A stretch of DNA of 64,000 bases, from positions 1 through 64,000 of the forward strand of contig JANQKI010000253.1 of the NCBI GenBank assembly GCA_028281165.1, read 5' to 3'. Shown one piece after another: positions 35,358-44,848 of this stretch; position 1 is the first letter of the stretch, and each line of letters starts with the position of its first letter. Source of the DNA: Opitutaceae bacterium (GTDB taxonomy: Bacteria > Verrucomicrobiota > Verrucomicrobiia > Opitutales > Opitutaceae). A program made the translations under genes and the position numbers. Below the pieces are notes generated by a model. The model was not told the DNA's origin, made no database searches, and saw only the letters and a list, made by a program, of their open reading frames with translations.

Positions 35358-36295
35358 AAAGCTCGCCTACGATTGCTGTGTTGTATGGAGGCATTTCCGG
35401 CGAGCGTGAGGTCTCTCTCGGGTCTGGTAAAGCTGCGATGGAGGCCTTTTCTCGCCTTTTCGATGTGGAGCTTTTCAAGGTGAACGAGGGCAGGTTGCCT
35501 GATAGCCTTGACCCTGAGAAACATGTCGTATTTTCAACCCTTCATGGCGTATTCGGCGAAGACGGACAGGTCCAAAGATTGATGGATTCCGCTGGGGTCG
35601 CCTATGCTGGTTGCGATGCGGCAAGTAGCGAACTGACTTTTGACAAGGTAAGGACTAAGCGAATACTGGCGGATGTCGGGGTAACCGTTCTCGAGCAGAT
35701 CGTTTTTGATAAAACCTGCATTCCGAATGCTGAAGCGGCTCTCCGCGTCTTGGGTGGAAGCGTTGTTTTAAAGCCGCGTTGTCAGGGCAGCAGTCTTGGA
35801 CTTTCCTTTTTGAGCGATGAAGCCTCTTTGTCCGAGAGACTAGCTAATCTGGAGTTTGATCGCTGGATCATGGAGCCGAAAGTGGAAGGAAGAGAGGTTA
35901 CGATTGGCGTGCTGCAAGGACATCCCTTGGAAATCGTGGAAATAAAGCCTAAGTCAGGAGAATTTGATTACAACAGCAAGTACACGAAGGGCTTAACTGA
36001 TTATTTGGTTCCCGCTCCTTTGGAACCGAACCTAACTAAGCAGATAAAGGAGATGGCTAGCCTCTCGTACAAAGCGTGCGGTTGCAGAGATTTCGTGAGG
36101 GTAGATTTTATGATAGACAAGAAGGGGCGCCCCAGTGTTCTCGAACTTAATACGCTCCCTGGCCTGAAGGAAACCAGTCTTCTACCCATGTCAGCTCAAG
36201 CTTTAGGAATGGATTTCGAGAGCTTGCTGGCGAAGCTTGTGGAGCCGGCCTTCCAGCGTTTTAACCAATTGTATCCAATTTACCAAGATGCCTAG
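35336..36295 (+). CDS. ddl: D-alanine:D-alanine ligase
   Basis: 319 residues; the start overlaps the end of murC/B by 22 bases. ATP-grasp ligase: 'IAVLYGGISGEREVSLGSG', 'FSTLHGVFGEDGQVQRL', 'YAGCDAASSELTFDKVRTK', 'VLKPRCQGSSLGLSF', 'FVRVDFMIDKKGRPSVLELNTLPGL'. It makes the D-Ala-D-Ala that MurF attaches. The conserved sequence begins about residue 11, so an internal TTG (35354) could be an alternative start. Confidence 0.95.
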   Translation: MEGRPQLKSSPTIAVLYGGISGEREVSLGSGKAAMEAFSRLFDVELFKVNEGRLPDSLDPEKHVVFSTLHGVFGEDGQVQRLMDSAGVAYAGCDAASSELTFDKVRTKRILADVGVTVLEQIVFDKTCIPNAEAALRVLGGSVVLKPRCQGSSLGLSFLSDEASLSERLANLEFDRWIMEPKVEGREVTIGVLQGHPLEIVEIKPKSGEFDYNSKYTKGLTDYLVPAPLEPNLTKQIKEMASLSYKACGCRDFVRVDFMIDKKGRPSVLELNTLPGLKETSLLPMSAQALGMDFESLLAKLVEPAFQRFNQLYPIYQDA

Positions 36296-37187
36296 AACTG
36301 GAAATCAAAGCAAACGCAAGTCGAGCAGAACCTGGAGAGACATTTCGCAGGGCGTTAAGCCTAAATCGATGAGCTCCGCTGCCTGGAAACGCATGCAGCT
36401 TGGGCGTGTCAAGAAGATTGGCGCTATTCTTGTTTTGGCTTTGGCTCTGCTTGCTGGATTTCGATTCGCTACTAATGTCGAACAGGGGCCGCTTTTGCTG
36501 AGTCAAGCAGGTAAGACGTTACCGGTTCGATATGTGCAAACGCAGAGCGATGGGGTTTTGGACAGGGAATGGATTCTTGGTCAACTCGGGCTTGATCAAC
36601 TCGGTGGCGATTTGCTTAAGATTGATATTACTAGTGTTCGGCGAAAGCTGGAAGACAGCGCTCAAGTCAGGAAAGCGCAAATCGAGAAACGTTTTCCTGA
36701 AACCTTGTTCGTTTCCGTTGAAGAACGCGAGCCGATTGCTAGAATAGTCGCGAGGAGCCTGCAGGGAAACCGATTGCAGCTGCTCGTCGATGCAGAGGGT
36801 GTCGTGTATGAAGGAATTGGTTACGATTCGAAGCTGATCGCCTCATTGCCATACTTGGATATTGAAGGACTTAAGAAAGAGGATGGCAAATTTGCCAAAC
36901 TGGAGGGCCTTGATGAAGTGGGAGAGCTTTTAAACGAAGCGAAGACGATCGCCCCCCATCTTTATCGTACTTGGAAAGTGGTTTCACTTAGAGAATCGCC
37001 TAACATTATCGTGAAGAGCCGCAATGTTAAAGAAGCTCGTTTCGAACCGAAGAATTATCGTAGTCAGCTGGTAAAACTAGACTACATCATAGATTACAAT
37101 CGCAGTCGAATGATGAATCGTGTATCCAAAATCGACTTAACTTTGGGTTCGCAAGTTCCAGTAAAGGCGGCTGTATTCACTCATTGA
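36288..37187 (+). CDS. ftsQ: Cell division protein FtsQ
   Basis: 299 residues from the ATG at 36288, overlapping ddl by 8 bases; the frame upstream of it only shadows ddl. A basic cytoplasmic tail, one membrane helix (about 43-60), then a POTRA domain (about 72-150: 'ILGQLGLDQLGGDLLKID...VRRKLEDSAQVRKAQIEKRFPETLFVSVEEREPIARI') and the FtsQ beta domain. FtsQ recruits FtsL/FtsB to the septum. Typical position between ddl and ftsA. Confidence 0.92.
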   Translation: MPRTGNQSKRKSSRTWRDISQGVKPKSMSSAAWKRMQLGRVKKIGAILVLALALLAGFRFATNVEQGPLLLSQAGKTLPVRYVQTQSDGVLDREWILGQLGLDQLGGDLLKIDITSVRRKLEDSAQVRKAQIEKRFPETLFVSVEEREPIARIVARSLQGNRLQLLVDAEGVVYEGIGYDSKLIASLPYLDIEGLKKEDGKFAKLEGLDEVGELLNEAKTIAPHLYRTWKVVSLRESPNIIVKSRNVKEARFEPKNYRSQLVKLDYIIDYNRSRMMNRVSKIDLTLGSQVPVKAAVFTH

Positions 37188-37225
37188 ATGCTTAATTTTT
37201 ATAATCCCACAACTTACAGATAAGC

Positions 37226-38437
37226 GTGTATAAATCAAAAGTCATTGCGGGCGTTGATATTGGCACTAGCAAGGTGGCTGTCTTGCTGGGCGAAATACAA
37301 GAAGGCAAGAGCTTGAACGTCATCGGGTTTGGAGATTGCTCATCCAGAGGCGTTCAGAAGGGAGAAATCGTCGATTTCTACGAGGCGAGCGATTGCGCTC
37401 ATGCGGCGATTCTCGCTGCCGAGAATCAGGCTAAGGTGAAAATTGACGGCGTCTACCTAGCCTTGAGTGGCGGGCATATCACTGGTCGGCCGAGTGTCGC
37501 TGCGGTTAATGTCACCTCTCCAGACGGACGAGTCACCAGAGAGGATATGGAGCATGTTTCGGCTATGGCCAAAGACCGAGACTTGCCTGAAAATTGTACG
37601 GTGATCCATCATTTGAGGCGACCCTACAGTCTGGATGGTCGAGCAGTCGAGCAGCCTATTGCGATGGAAGGCGAGCGATTGGAGGCCAACTATTGGACGG
37701 TCTACGGCGATGATCGCATCATAAGTGACGCCATCCATATTATTAATGATTTCAACCTTCATGTGGACGATGTGGTTCTTTCCGGGCTGGCTTCAAGCGT
37801 GGCGGTTGCGTCGATGGAAGAGAAAAAGAATGGCGTTCTGGTGATCGATATAGGGAAAGGGTCGACAGACTACGCTGTATTCATGGGGGGTCGATGCATG
37901 TCTGCTGGTTGCGTGCCTGTTGGTGGTGATCATATATCAAATGATCTTAGTATTGGATTACGGATACGCTTAAAGCAAGCGGACAGTTTGAAGCACCGTT
38001 ATGGGTCGGCCATAGTAGAGCATAAGGACAAGAGCGAAAAGGTTTGGCTGAACAATGATTTGGAAATAGGGGACCGACTGGTTCCACTATGGAGTATTGA
38101 AAAAATTATAGAACTTCGCACGAGAGAATTGCTCGATGTGGTACGCAAAAAACTAGGAGCTTTGGCGAGACCGGAACGCTTGCCCGCGGGTGTTATTCTT
38201 TGTGGCGGTACGTCTCAACTAAAGAATATCGATCGGTGTGCCGCTAATGTATTCGAAACGCGAGCGCGAATTGGCGATAACGGAGCCAAAGCTTCTGAAG
38301 AGTTGAGGGATTCGCAATACAGTGTGGCTTTAGGCTTATTGCATTACGGTCTGCATTTCCAGAGCCAACAGGAGCAAAGCGGTCATCAAGGCAGGGGAAT
38401 TATGGGTCGCATCAAGGGAATGTTTCAAAAGGTTTAA
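37226..38437 (+). CDS. ftsA: Cell division actin homologue FtsA
   Basis: 403 residues from a GTG start; no in-frame ATG lies upstream. The actin-fold signatures 'IAGVDIGTSKVAVLLGE', the 1C (SHS2) domain with 'VYLALSGGHITG', 'VLVIDIGKGSTDYAVF', 'GGDHISNDL' and 'GVILCGGTSQLKNID' are present, with a C-terminal amphipathic 'GRIKGMFQKV' membrane-targeting helix. It tethers FtsZ to the membrane. Two bases separate it from ftsZ. Confidence 0.95.
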   Translation: MYKSKVIAGVDIGTSKVAVLLGEIQEGKSLNVIGFGDCSSRGVQKGEIVDFYEASDCAHAAILAAENQAKVKIDGVYLALSGGHITGRPSVAAVNVTSPDGRVTREDMEHVSAMAKDRDLPENCTVIHHLRRPYSLDGRAVEQPIAMEGERLEANYWTVYGDDRIISDAIHIINDFNLHVDDVVLSGLASSVAVASMEEKKNGVLVIDIGKGSTDYAVFMGGRCMSAGCVPVGGDHISNDLSIGLRIRLKQADSLKHRYGSAIVEHKDKSEKVWLNNDLEIGDRLVPLWSIEKIIELRTRELLDVVRKKLGALARPERLPAGVILCGGTSQLKNIDRCAANVFETRARIGDNGAKASEELRDSQYSVALGLLHYGLHFQSQQEQSGHQGRGIMGRIKGMFQKV

Positions 38438-38439
38438 CA

Positions 38440-39672
38440 ATGATTGAAGAACCCGAATTATTTGAGCGAGAAGACGGAAATATTCGTATGAAGGTTGTCG
38501 GTGTCGGTGGCGCTGGCTCCAATATGGTCGACAGGCTCATGCTGTCGAATCCTCCTGGAGTGCATCTTACCGTTTTGAACACGGACCAGCAGGCGTTGGC
38601 CAATTCGCCTGTTTTAGATAAGTATTGTATTGGAACATCGATTACAGGAGGTCTTGGAGCAGGTGGCGAATGGGAAGTCGGTCGAGAGGCGGCATTAGCG
38701 GATAAGTCGTTGTTGGAGGAAATTTGTCAGGATGTAGACTTGCTGTTCATCACCGCTGGCCTTGGCGGAGGCACAGGAACTGGTGTGGCCCCAGTGTTGG
38801 CCGATGTTGCTGCTAAGTCGGGCGCATTGGTAATTTCATTTGTCGCTCTGCCGTTTACTGTCGAGAGAGCAAAGCGCTCTCAGATTGCCCAGAATGGTCT
38901 AGAACAGTTGAGAGATGTATGCAGCGCGGTGATACCGCTGCCAAATGATCTGCTTATTCAGGAAAGCGATTCCGAAGCCTCTTTGCTCGATGCTTTTGGG
39001 CAGGCTGACGCGTGGGTGGAAAAAGCTATAAAGTCCATTTGGTCGATGATGCACAAGACGGGTTTAATCAATTTGGATTTTTCCCAACTGCGCCAAGCCT
39101 TCTCGCAACGAGCTGGAAAAACCTTGTTCGGATTAGGTGAAGGCGAGGGTGAAAAGGCTGTCGATGAAGCCATAGCGAATCTTAAACTCTGTCCGTTGTT
39201 GCACACTCCGGAGTTTTCCAAAGAGGCCGAGCGGTTGCTCATTAACATCATAGGTGGACCCAGTCTTGGATTGGGTGATGTTAAGCGTATCATGAATACC
39301 ATTACTGATGAATTTGGTAAAGAGGCAAACGTAGTGATGGGTTCGGTGATCGATGATGCGATCAAGGATCGCATAGAAATCTGTGTCATAGGGACGAGCG
39401 ACATCAGAGCTGGTAGTCCTTATCTCACTCGTCGTCCGTCTAAGAGCAAAAGCGAAAATACGTTAAAACCTGCTGAGAACAAAACCGAAGAAAAGCCTCC
39501 GAAGATCAAAAAGATTACCCACGCGCGTTCCATAAAAACGCAACAAGACGAGTTTGCCTTCAACAACAGCGATCCTAAGGGCGAGTTCGAGAATAGCGTT
39601 GGCGCGATTTTCGAGGGGCAAGATTTGGATACGCCTACCTATTATCGTAGAGGAGTGAAAATCCCTCTTTAG
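38440..39672 (+). CDS. ftsZ: Cell division GTPase FtsZ
   Basis: 410 residues. The GTPase core has '[15 protein letters not shown]', 'LNTDQQALA', the tubulin signature '[12 protein letters not shown]' and the T7 loop '[10 protein letters not shown]'. The usual GAGANPE motif reads G-A-G-G-E-W-E, a divergence I associate with Verrucomicrobia/Planctomycetes-side FtsZ. A charged linker (about 325-395) ends in '[11 protein letters not shown]', a plausible C-terminal FtsA-binding peptide. Its stop codon overlaps the stop of the convergent kinase gene. Confidence 0.95.
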   Translation: MIEEPELFEREDGNIRMKVVGVGGAGSNMVDRLMLSNPPGVHLTVLNTDQQALANSPVLDKYCIGTSITGGLGAGGEWEVGREAALADKSLLEEICQDVDLLFITAGLGGGTGTGVAPVLADVAAKSGALVISFVALPFTVERAKRSQIAQNGLEQLRDVCSAVIPLPNDLLIQESDSEASLLDAFGQADAWVEKAIKSIWSMMHKTGLINLDFSQLRQAFSQRAGKTLFGLGEGEGEKAVDEAIANLKLCPLLHTPEFSKEAERLLINIIGGPSLGLGDVKRIMNTITDEFGKEANVVMGSVIDDAIKDRIEICVIGTSDIRAGSPYLTRRPSKSKSENTLKPAENKTEEKPPKIKKITHARSIKTQQDEFAFNNSDPKGEFENSVGAIFEGQDLDTPTYYRRGVKIPL

Positions 39673-41165
39673 CCGGACTTCGCTTGCCGAGAAGCTTCTG
39701 GGAAAATCGGCAGAGTTAGCGTTACGATTGCGCCGGATTTATCTTTTCGGTTCGCGATGCTGCATGTTCCGCCAGCTCCCCATATATTCGCTGCTATGAG
39801 AGACAGGCCAAGACCCATGCCGCGAACCTCGCCGGTACGATAGCGATCCGCTTGCCAGTAAGGTTTCCACGCGTTGGCTAGTTCTTCTTCCAGGATGGGG
39901 TCTCCATCATTTTCAAAAGTGAGAATAGCCGTGTCTCCTGTATTAAAAACTTGGATGCTCCATGTAAGAGATGGTGATCCTTTTGGATGAAACTTGACCG
40001 AATTCTCGATGATTTCTCGTATACAGGTTTCGAATCTTATGGGCGAGATGTGGGTTACCCAGGATTCTTTGTCTCCAAGATCCGTCAAAAGGCAGAAAGG
40101 AACGCCATCTTCGTCTCCAATTGATCTTAGCTGTTCTTCGAGTTCCTGCAGGCTGGTTGTCTCCCTTCTTCCGTTGAGAGAATTCGATTCCAAGAATTTC
40201 AGAATAGAATCTATGTCGTATTCCAGTCGATCGATTCCCTTCTTTTGCAAGTCGCTCACCTTGCGGAAGAGACCGCTCGTTTCCGCGTTTGCCGAAACTC
40301 CCATCATTTGCTGAGCCGCTTTTAGAGAATTTAAGGGTGTGAGGAGTTTATGCGACATCATACGGGAAAACGTGTGTTTTTCCTGAAAGGACATCATGCT
40401 CGCCGTGATGTCTTCGAGCCTGAGCATCTTTAGGCCGGGGGTCATTTTTTGCAGACTGAGGATGGTTGCTTTGATCCATCTGGCAGATTTCCCTCCCTTT
40501 TTCGGGCTAACTAGAATGAAGGGTTCTGGGCTTACTGTTTCTTTCTCAAGCGACATTTTCCAAATTGATTCGATATCTACCGGCTTGGATGTATATCGCT
40601 TCTTGATGACTTTGAAGAACGAAGGCTTTTCGTCTGCCTCGATTTCGCTCAGGCCTAATATTTCGCAAGCCCGATCATTGGTGAAGGTGATCAGATCTTT
40701 TTCATTGAGAATAATGTATCCAAATTGCGAATGCTTGACGACCCATTCGAACTTCTGACGCTCTCCCCACAGTTTGCGATAGCGATTCAGTCGAGCTATT
40801 CCTTTAACTCGAGATCTCAACTCGATTTTGTTGATGGGTTTGGTCAGAAAATCATCCGCTCCCGCTTCAATCCCTTTCATCATAGAATCATCGTCATCCA
40901 AACCGGTGATCATGATTATCGGAACCTCCGCGATATCGGCATCCGCTCGAATTTCTTCGCAAACTTCGTATCCATTTTTTCCCGGCATCATCACATCCAG
41001 AAGAATCAGATCTGGATAATCGGTTTTGGCGATTTCCATGGCTTCCGCCCCGTTGCTGGCAACAAGCAGCTTGTAGCCTTGAGAGGTCAGCAATCCTTCG
41101 ATTGATCGACGGGCCCCGGTGTTATCGTCGACAATCAGAACAGTAGTATTTTCTGGTTCCGACAT
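39669..41165 (-). CDS. Receiver-histidine kinase hybrid
   Basis: 498 residues with the receiver first: 'VLIVDDNTGARRSIEGLL', phosphoacceptor in 'DLILLDVMMPGKNG', and the switch Lys in 'FLTKPI' (about 1-125). A PAS-like segment (about 140-260) follows, then a kinase core with H-box 'MMSHKLLTPLNSL', N-box 'IIENSVKFHP' and G-box 'GMGLGLSLIAANIWGAGG'. There is no membrane helix, so it acts in the cytoplasm. The receiver-PAS-kinase order resembles intermediates in phosphorelays. The 3' end overlaps ftsZ by 4 bases head to head. Input signal and partner unknown. Confidence 0.88.
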   Translation of the reverse strand: MSEPENTTVLIVDDNTGARRSIEGLLTSQGYKLLVASNGAEAMEIAKTDYPDLILLDVMMPGKNGYEVCEEIRADADIAEVPIIMITGLDDDDSMMKGIEAGADDFLTKPINKIELRSRVKGIARLNRYRKLWGERQKFEWVVKHSQFGYIILNEKDLITFTNDRACEILGLSEIEADEKPSFFKVIKKRYTSKPVDIESIWKMSLEKETVSPEPFILVSPKKGGKSARWIKATILSLQKMTPGLKMLRLEDITASMMSFQEKHTFSRMMSHKLLTPLNSLKAAQQMMGVSANAETSGLFRKVSDLQKKGIDRLEYDIDSILKFLESNSLNGRRETTSLQELEEQLRSIGDEDGVPFCLLTDLGDKESWVTHISPIRFETCIREIIENSVKFHPKGSPSLTWSIQVFNTGDTAILTFENDGDPILEEELANAWKPYWQADRYRTGEVRGMGLGLSLIAANIWGAGGTCSIANRKDKSGAIVTLTLPIFPEASRQAKSG

Positions 41166-41864
41166 ATCGCTATAGTCTTTGATGGATCGCTTGCTTTAGG
41201 TTCCTTCTAGTTAACGGCTTGGGAAACGTGTTTCGATTCCCAGGTCGCTTGCGGCAGGTACGATTTCAGGTTCTAATTGGTCGAAATAAGCGCTTAATTC
41301 GCTTGGACTGTTATCTATCGCCACGGCCAAAGAAGCTTTGGGTATAGAAGTGCGCGCATCGGCAAGGCTAAGGAGAGATTCCTTGCTTTGTCGAGTCTCT
41401 TGGGAAGTCCAACGAGGGCGACGTTTGCGAAAATGAAAACACCTTTCTCTTGGAGAGGATTTCCCTGAGAAGGCTCGAAAGCGCCTGAGTGATGAGGCTT
41501 GTTTTATGCAGTCTGAGCTCAAGTTTGCTCTGGGGTTCTTAACACAAGAAAGGGCGTCTTGTTTGAGGCTGTAATGAATCCTATCTGCGTTCTAGCTTTT
41601 GATAGGGGAACATATGGTGAAATGCGGATTCTTCAAACGAGATGAGTTAAGATACTTCGAAAATCTGCTAGTTTTTTGCCGGTTTCCTGCGCATGCGGGC
41701 TTCCCCTAAGCTCGTTCTCCATGGCAGTGATCCAGCCGTGACTGTATGTTTATTAAGTTATTTCCAAGATTATCCCAACTTTTAGGTGAAATCGCTCAAA
41801 AAAAAGAATGGGCTTCCATGCGATTTTACTCCAATACCTTACAAACATCTTTTTTATCGCGACT
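41166..41864. other. Intergenic region between divergent genes
   Basis: About 700 bases. A 103-codon - strand frame (41522-41211) begins with TTG, has no Shine-Dalgarno and no recognisable family. A 19-codon extension of the DinB-like frame (from 41808) is also open. I see no tRNA, clear hairpin or promoter. Confidence 0.45.
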
Positions 41865-42374
41865 ATGATAGCTTTGATTCGCGCAAATTGCGAATTCCTG
41901 AGACAGGGAATTGAGCTCCTCGAAAAGCACCAGAATTCGACTTACGTTAACTCGAATCCATCGACCTTCGGATCAAGCATCGGAGCCCACATGAGGCATG
42001 TGTTGGATCATTACGGGTCATTCTTAAAGGGTGTAGCTGGGGGTGTTGTAGATTATGACGACAGGGTTAGGGACACTGTAGTCGAGAAGGATGTCTCAGC
42101 CGCTATTGATCGTATCAAAGAAATTTCCGCTGAATTGACCGAGCTTGAGCAAATGGCCGATTTGCCGGTCGGAGTCATGGTCAGCGCTTCGGCCACAGAT
42201 GAGGAGGAAAAATCGAATTCTTCCTTTGGGCGAGAGCTTCAATTTCTGGTGTCTCACACCGTTCATCATTACGCGCTGATTGCGATCGCGAGTCGTATGC
42301 AGGGGATTGCTCCGGACTCTACGTTTGGAGTCGCTCCATCTACGCTGAAATACCTTCAAGCTACCGCTTCCTAA
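41865..42374 (+). CDS. DinB-like family protein
   Basis: 169 residues from the ATG at 41865; an upstream ATG (41808) would add a hydrophobic segment not expected in the family. Four-helix DinB/YfiT-like fold with three His in the usual places: 'SIGAHMRHVLDHY' and 'FLVSHTVHHYALI', which normally bind a divalent metal. These proteins act as thiol-dependent transferases or are of unknown role. It overlaps the NRDE gene by one base (TAATG), so the two are translated together. Confidence 0.78.
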   Translation: MIALIRANCEFLRQGIELLEKHQNSTYVNSNPSTFGSSIGAHMRHVLDHYGSFLKGVAGGVVDYDDRVRDTVVEKDVSAAIDRIKEISAELTELEQMADLPVGVMVSASATDEEEKSNSSFGRELQFLVSHTVHHYALIAIASRMQGIAPDSTFGVAPSTLKYLQATAS

Positions 42375-43090
42375 TGTGCACAGTTAGCTGGCGTTCGCTT
42401 GAGAGCGGCTATCAGCTGATTTTCAATCGCGATGAGCAAAGAACTAGGTCAAAAGCTCGCCTTCCTGCTGTTTGCGCTTCGAAAAACGTTTCCTATCTTG
42501 CTCCTTTGGATCCCGAAGGTGGAGGGACTTGGATAGTAGTAAACGAGGTTGGTTTTTGCGTGTTTCTATTGAACTATTATGCGGCTCAAGTGCAGGCAGC
42601 TTTTCCAAGCATGCCTCAGAGTCGTGGAAGTCTGCCGGTGGCTTTTGCCCACCATGGCAAAGTCTCCGAGGCGGTGGAAGAGATTCAGATTAAGAATTTG
42701 GAAGCTTATCGACCCTTTATCGTAGGATTCGTCGATGGCAATGGAGCATCGGCATCATTTGCCTGGAATGGTGATCAACTGTTGGAATGGACTCGAGAAA
42801 AGCCGTTTATCACCACTTCTTCGTTTAAAGCGCAATCGGTTCAAGCGTATCGAGAAAATCTTTACGATACCATTTTAGGAAACTCTGAGGATCTTTTGGA
42901 ATTACATTTTAGCGAAGCTCATCAAAATAAGGCCTTTAATCCTCTGATGTCTCGTCCCGATGCGAAAACACATTGCGTATCGGTCATCGAGGTACAGCAA
43001 AGCGAGATTCGCTACCAATACTATGATCTGATGGGCTCCGGTTTTGATACTCCTGAAGTTCGGATTTTAAGCCGATCTGGAGATCGCTAG
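42374..43090 (+). CDS. NRDE (TANGO2-like) family protein
   Basis: 238 residues starting M-C-T-V-S-W, with the family motif 'FNRDEQRTRSKA' and 'DPEGGGTWIVVNE'. Cys2 at the mature N-terminus is the expected Ntn-hydrolase-type residue. TANGO2/NRDE proteins have been linked to haem or lipid handling in eukaryotes; the bacterial role is unsettled. The tight pairing with the DinB-like gene suggests a shared, uncharacterised pathway. Confidence 0.88.
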   Translation: MCTVSWRSLESGYQLIFNRDEQRTRSKARLPAVCASKNVSYLAPLDPEGGGTWIVVNEVGFCVFLLNYYAAQVQAAFPSMPQSRGSLPVAFAHHGKVSEAVEEIQIKNLEAYRPFIVGFVDGNGASASFAWNGDQLLEWTREKPFITTSSFKAQSVQAYRENLYDTILGNSEDLLELHFSEAHQNKAFNPLMSRPDAKTHCVSVIEVQQSEIRYQYYDLMGSGFDTPEVRILSRSGDR

Positions 43091-43147
43091 ATCGAGCTTC
43101 GAAGTGTAGTGAAATATTTGCGACGCTCTGCCGCTTGGAAAGCCAGT

Positions 43148-43885
43148 TTATTTTGCAGGAGTTGATTCTGGAGCGGCAATCTCGGGAGGAGGCGCGTTTA
43201 TTATGCCCCTTTTAACGAACTTCACTACTTCGTCATCGCTTTTCAATTCGATATCCATGCTGGTGACCGTGTCCTCCCCGATGTAATCCGTAGCGGAGGC
43301 GATAAGGATGGGCATGTATTCGCGTAGATTGTCGCCTTTGTCGTCATTGACGACGCGTACATTCCAAATTTGCTGCGGAGGAGCGTCTCCAGCCTGGCCG
43401 ATCATGTTTTCCTTGGCGGTCAGTTCCAGGTATTTCTCGACTACAGTTTGCGTAACGACCTTTGTTTCGTAAGTGCTGATTTCGGTAATGCGACTGCCGC
43501 CTGACAAGCCGACTCCCCGGTTCAAGCCCCCGGTGCCTAATCCAACGCTGGATGGTCGATCGATAATCTTGGCTTCTTGGCGGGGAGCTTTCATTCCAAA
43601 GTCAACCTCGATCATCATATCCGCTTCCATCGGATCGACTGCCTCGTACATGCCCTTTCCGGATAGAGCTGTCTTTATCCACTCAACAGTTTCTTGGTAT
43701 CTTAAATCTGTTGTATCCGTGTCTGGATCACTGGGAACGATCACGTAGGAATCCGATTCAGCCACGGTTTTTGGATTATTGATCGCATCTACTTTCATTT
43801 CATAAGTCGAATTGCAGCCTGCCACCAATGAAGCTATCACGATTAGTGACAACGTTAGGGACGTAGCTGTTGTAGATGACTTCAT
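43148..43885 (-). CDS. DUF4136-like lipoprotein, copy 2
   Basis: 245 residues with a lipoprotein signal peptide (lipobox L-V-A-G-C, Cys about residue 24). The mature part has 'DAINNPKTVAESDSYVIVP', 'QETVEWIKTALSGKGMYEAVDP..ADMMIEVDFGM' and a C-terminal 'YLPI'-like (EYMPILIASATDYIGEDT) segment. The pattern of an Lp_ domain with a small alpha/beta fold resembles DUF4136. It is a clear paralogue of the next gene upstream (43% or more by eye over most of the length), so the pair arose by tandem duplication. Envelope-localised; function unknown. Confidence 0.75.
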   Translation of the reverse strand: MKSSTTATSLTLSLIVIASLVAGCNSTYEMKVDAINNPKTVAESDSYVIVPSDPDTDTTDLRYQETVEWIKTALSGKGMYEAVDPMEADMMIEVDFGMKAPRQEAKIIDRPSSVGLGTGGLNRGVGLSGGSRITEISTYETKVVTQTVVEKYLELTAKENMIGQAGDAPPQQIWNVRVVNDDKGDNLREYMPILIASATDYIGEDTVTSMDIELKSDDEVVKFVKRGIINAPPPEIAAPESTPAK

Positions 43886-44036
43886 GAAATGCGTTTTTCT
43901 AAGCTCCTTCTAGAGGACGATGTCTACCTCGAAAGGATTGCCCTTGGAACGAAAATAGTCAAGCGCAGGCGGTAGCAGAACTGTCTAGAAGTAGATTTCC
44001 GTTTACCTCTTCGAAAAGCAAGATTTTGGCCAAATC

Positions 44037-44816
44037 TCAAATACCTGCCTCGTATGGAGAAGATGTATCAAGTTGAGCTTGCTGACTCTCGTCTAAGCCT
44101 TGCTTAACAAATCTAACGGCTTCGTCGTCCGATTTGAGTCTAACTTTCTTTTTAGGTGGCGTGTCCTCTCCAATATAATCAGTTGCCGAAGCAGCCATAA
44201 TCGGTAGATATTCGCGAAGGTCGTCGTTCTCATCCCCATTGCGAACACTGACGCTCCAAATTTCTTGCGCCGGCCGGTCTCCGGTCTCTTCCAGCAGATT
44301 TTCCTTTGCCGTTAGTTCCAGATACTTCTCGTTAACGATTACGGAAATCAAACGCTCCTCGTAGCCAATCAGTTCTCGGTGACGTTGGCCGGGCACTCGT
44401 ACTTGGTAGGTTATGACTTGGCCTGTTTTTGGATCCCTCGTGGAAACCGTCTGAATTCGATCCGGTTCCTGAATAGTTGCGAACACGGGTTCCTCGATGA
44501 CCTTGAATTCGCGTCTTGGCGGTTCCATCCCGTAGTCGACCTCGATAACCATGTCGGCTGCTAGTGGATCGTGCGCCTCGTACATGCCTTTCCCGGAAAG
44601 AGCTGTCTTCACCCACTCGATGGTCTCCTGATGTCTTAAATCATTCACGTCCGTATCAGGATCTCGGGGTACAATCACGTAGGATTCGGCATCTTGAGCT
44701 TGAGGATTCCTAACAGCGTCTACCTCCATTTCGTAGGTAGTGTTGCAACCGAAAAGAAACAGCCCCAAAAAGGAACCGGCGAGTAGCTTGGGGTAAGTAA
44801 GGGAGTCTTTTTTCAT
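44037..44816 (-). CDS. DUF4136-like lipoprotein, copy 1
   Basis: 259 residues, lipobox L-F-G-C (Cys about residue 24). It shares 'NTTYEMEVDAVRNP', 'SYVIVPRDPDTDVNDLRHQETIEWVKTALSGKGMYEA', 'KYLELTAKENLLEETGD' and 'PIMAASATDYIGEDT' with the neighbouring copy. It differs by an extra stretch in the middle ('TVSTRDPKTGQVITYQVRVPGQRH') that the other lacks. The two genes are 151 bases apart, same strand. Likely outer-membrane lipoproteins acting together or in alternation. Confidence 0.75.
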   Translation of the reverse strand: MKKDSLTYPKLLAGSFLGLFLFGCNTTYEMEVDAVRNPQAQDAESYVIVPRDPDTDVNDLRHQETIEWVKTALSGKGMYEAHDPLAADMVIEVDYGMEPPRREFKVIEEPVFATIQEPDRIQTVSTRDPKTGQVITYQVRVPGQRHRELIGYEERLISVIVNEKYLELTAKENLLEETGDRPAQEIWSVSVRNGDENDDLREYLPIMAASATDYIGEDTPPKKKVRLKSDDEAVRFVKQGLDESQQAQLDTSSPYEAGI

Positions 44817-44848
44817 CGGGAGAGGTTGGGGGCAGGTGTTCTCCTTAT

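Noticed and set aside
41211-41522. 103-codon - strand frame in the gap before the DinB-like gene
   Set aside because: TTG start, no ribosome-binding site, no recognisable sequence; kept only as a note in the intergenic entry.
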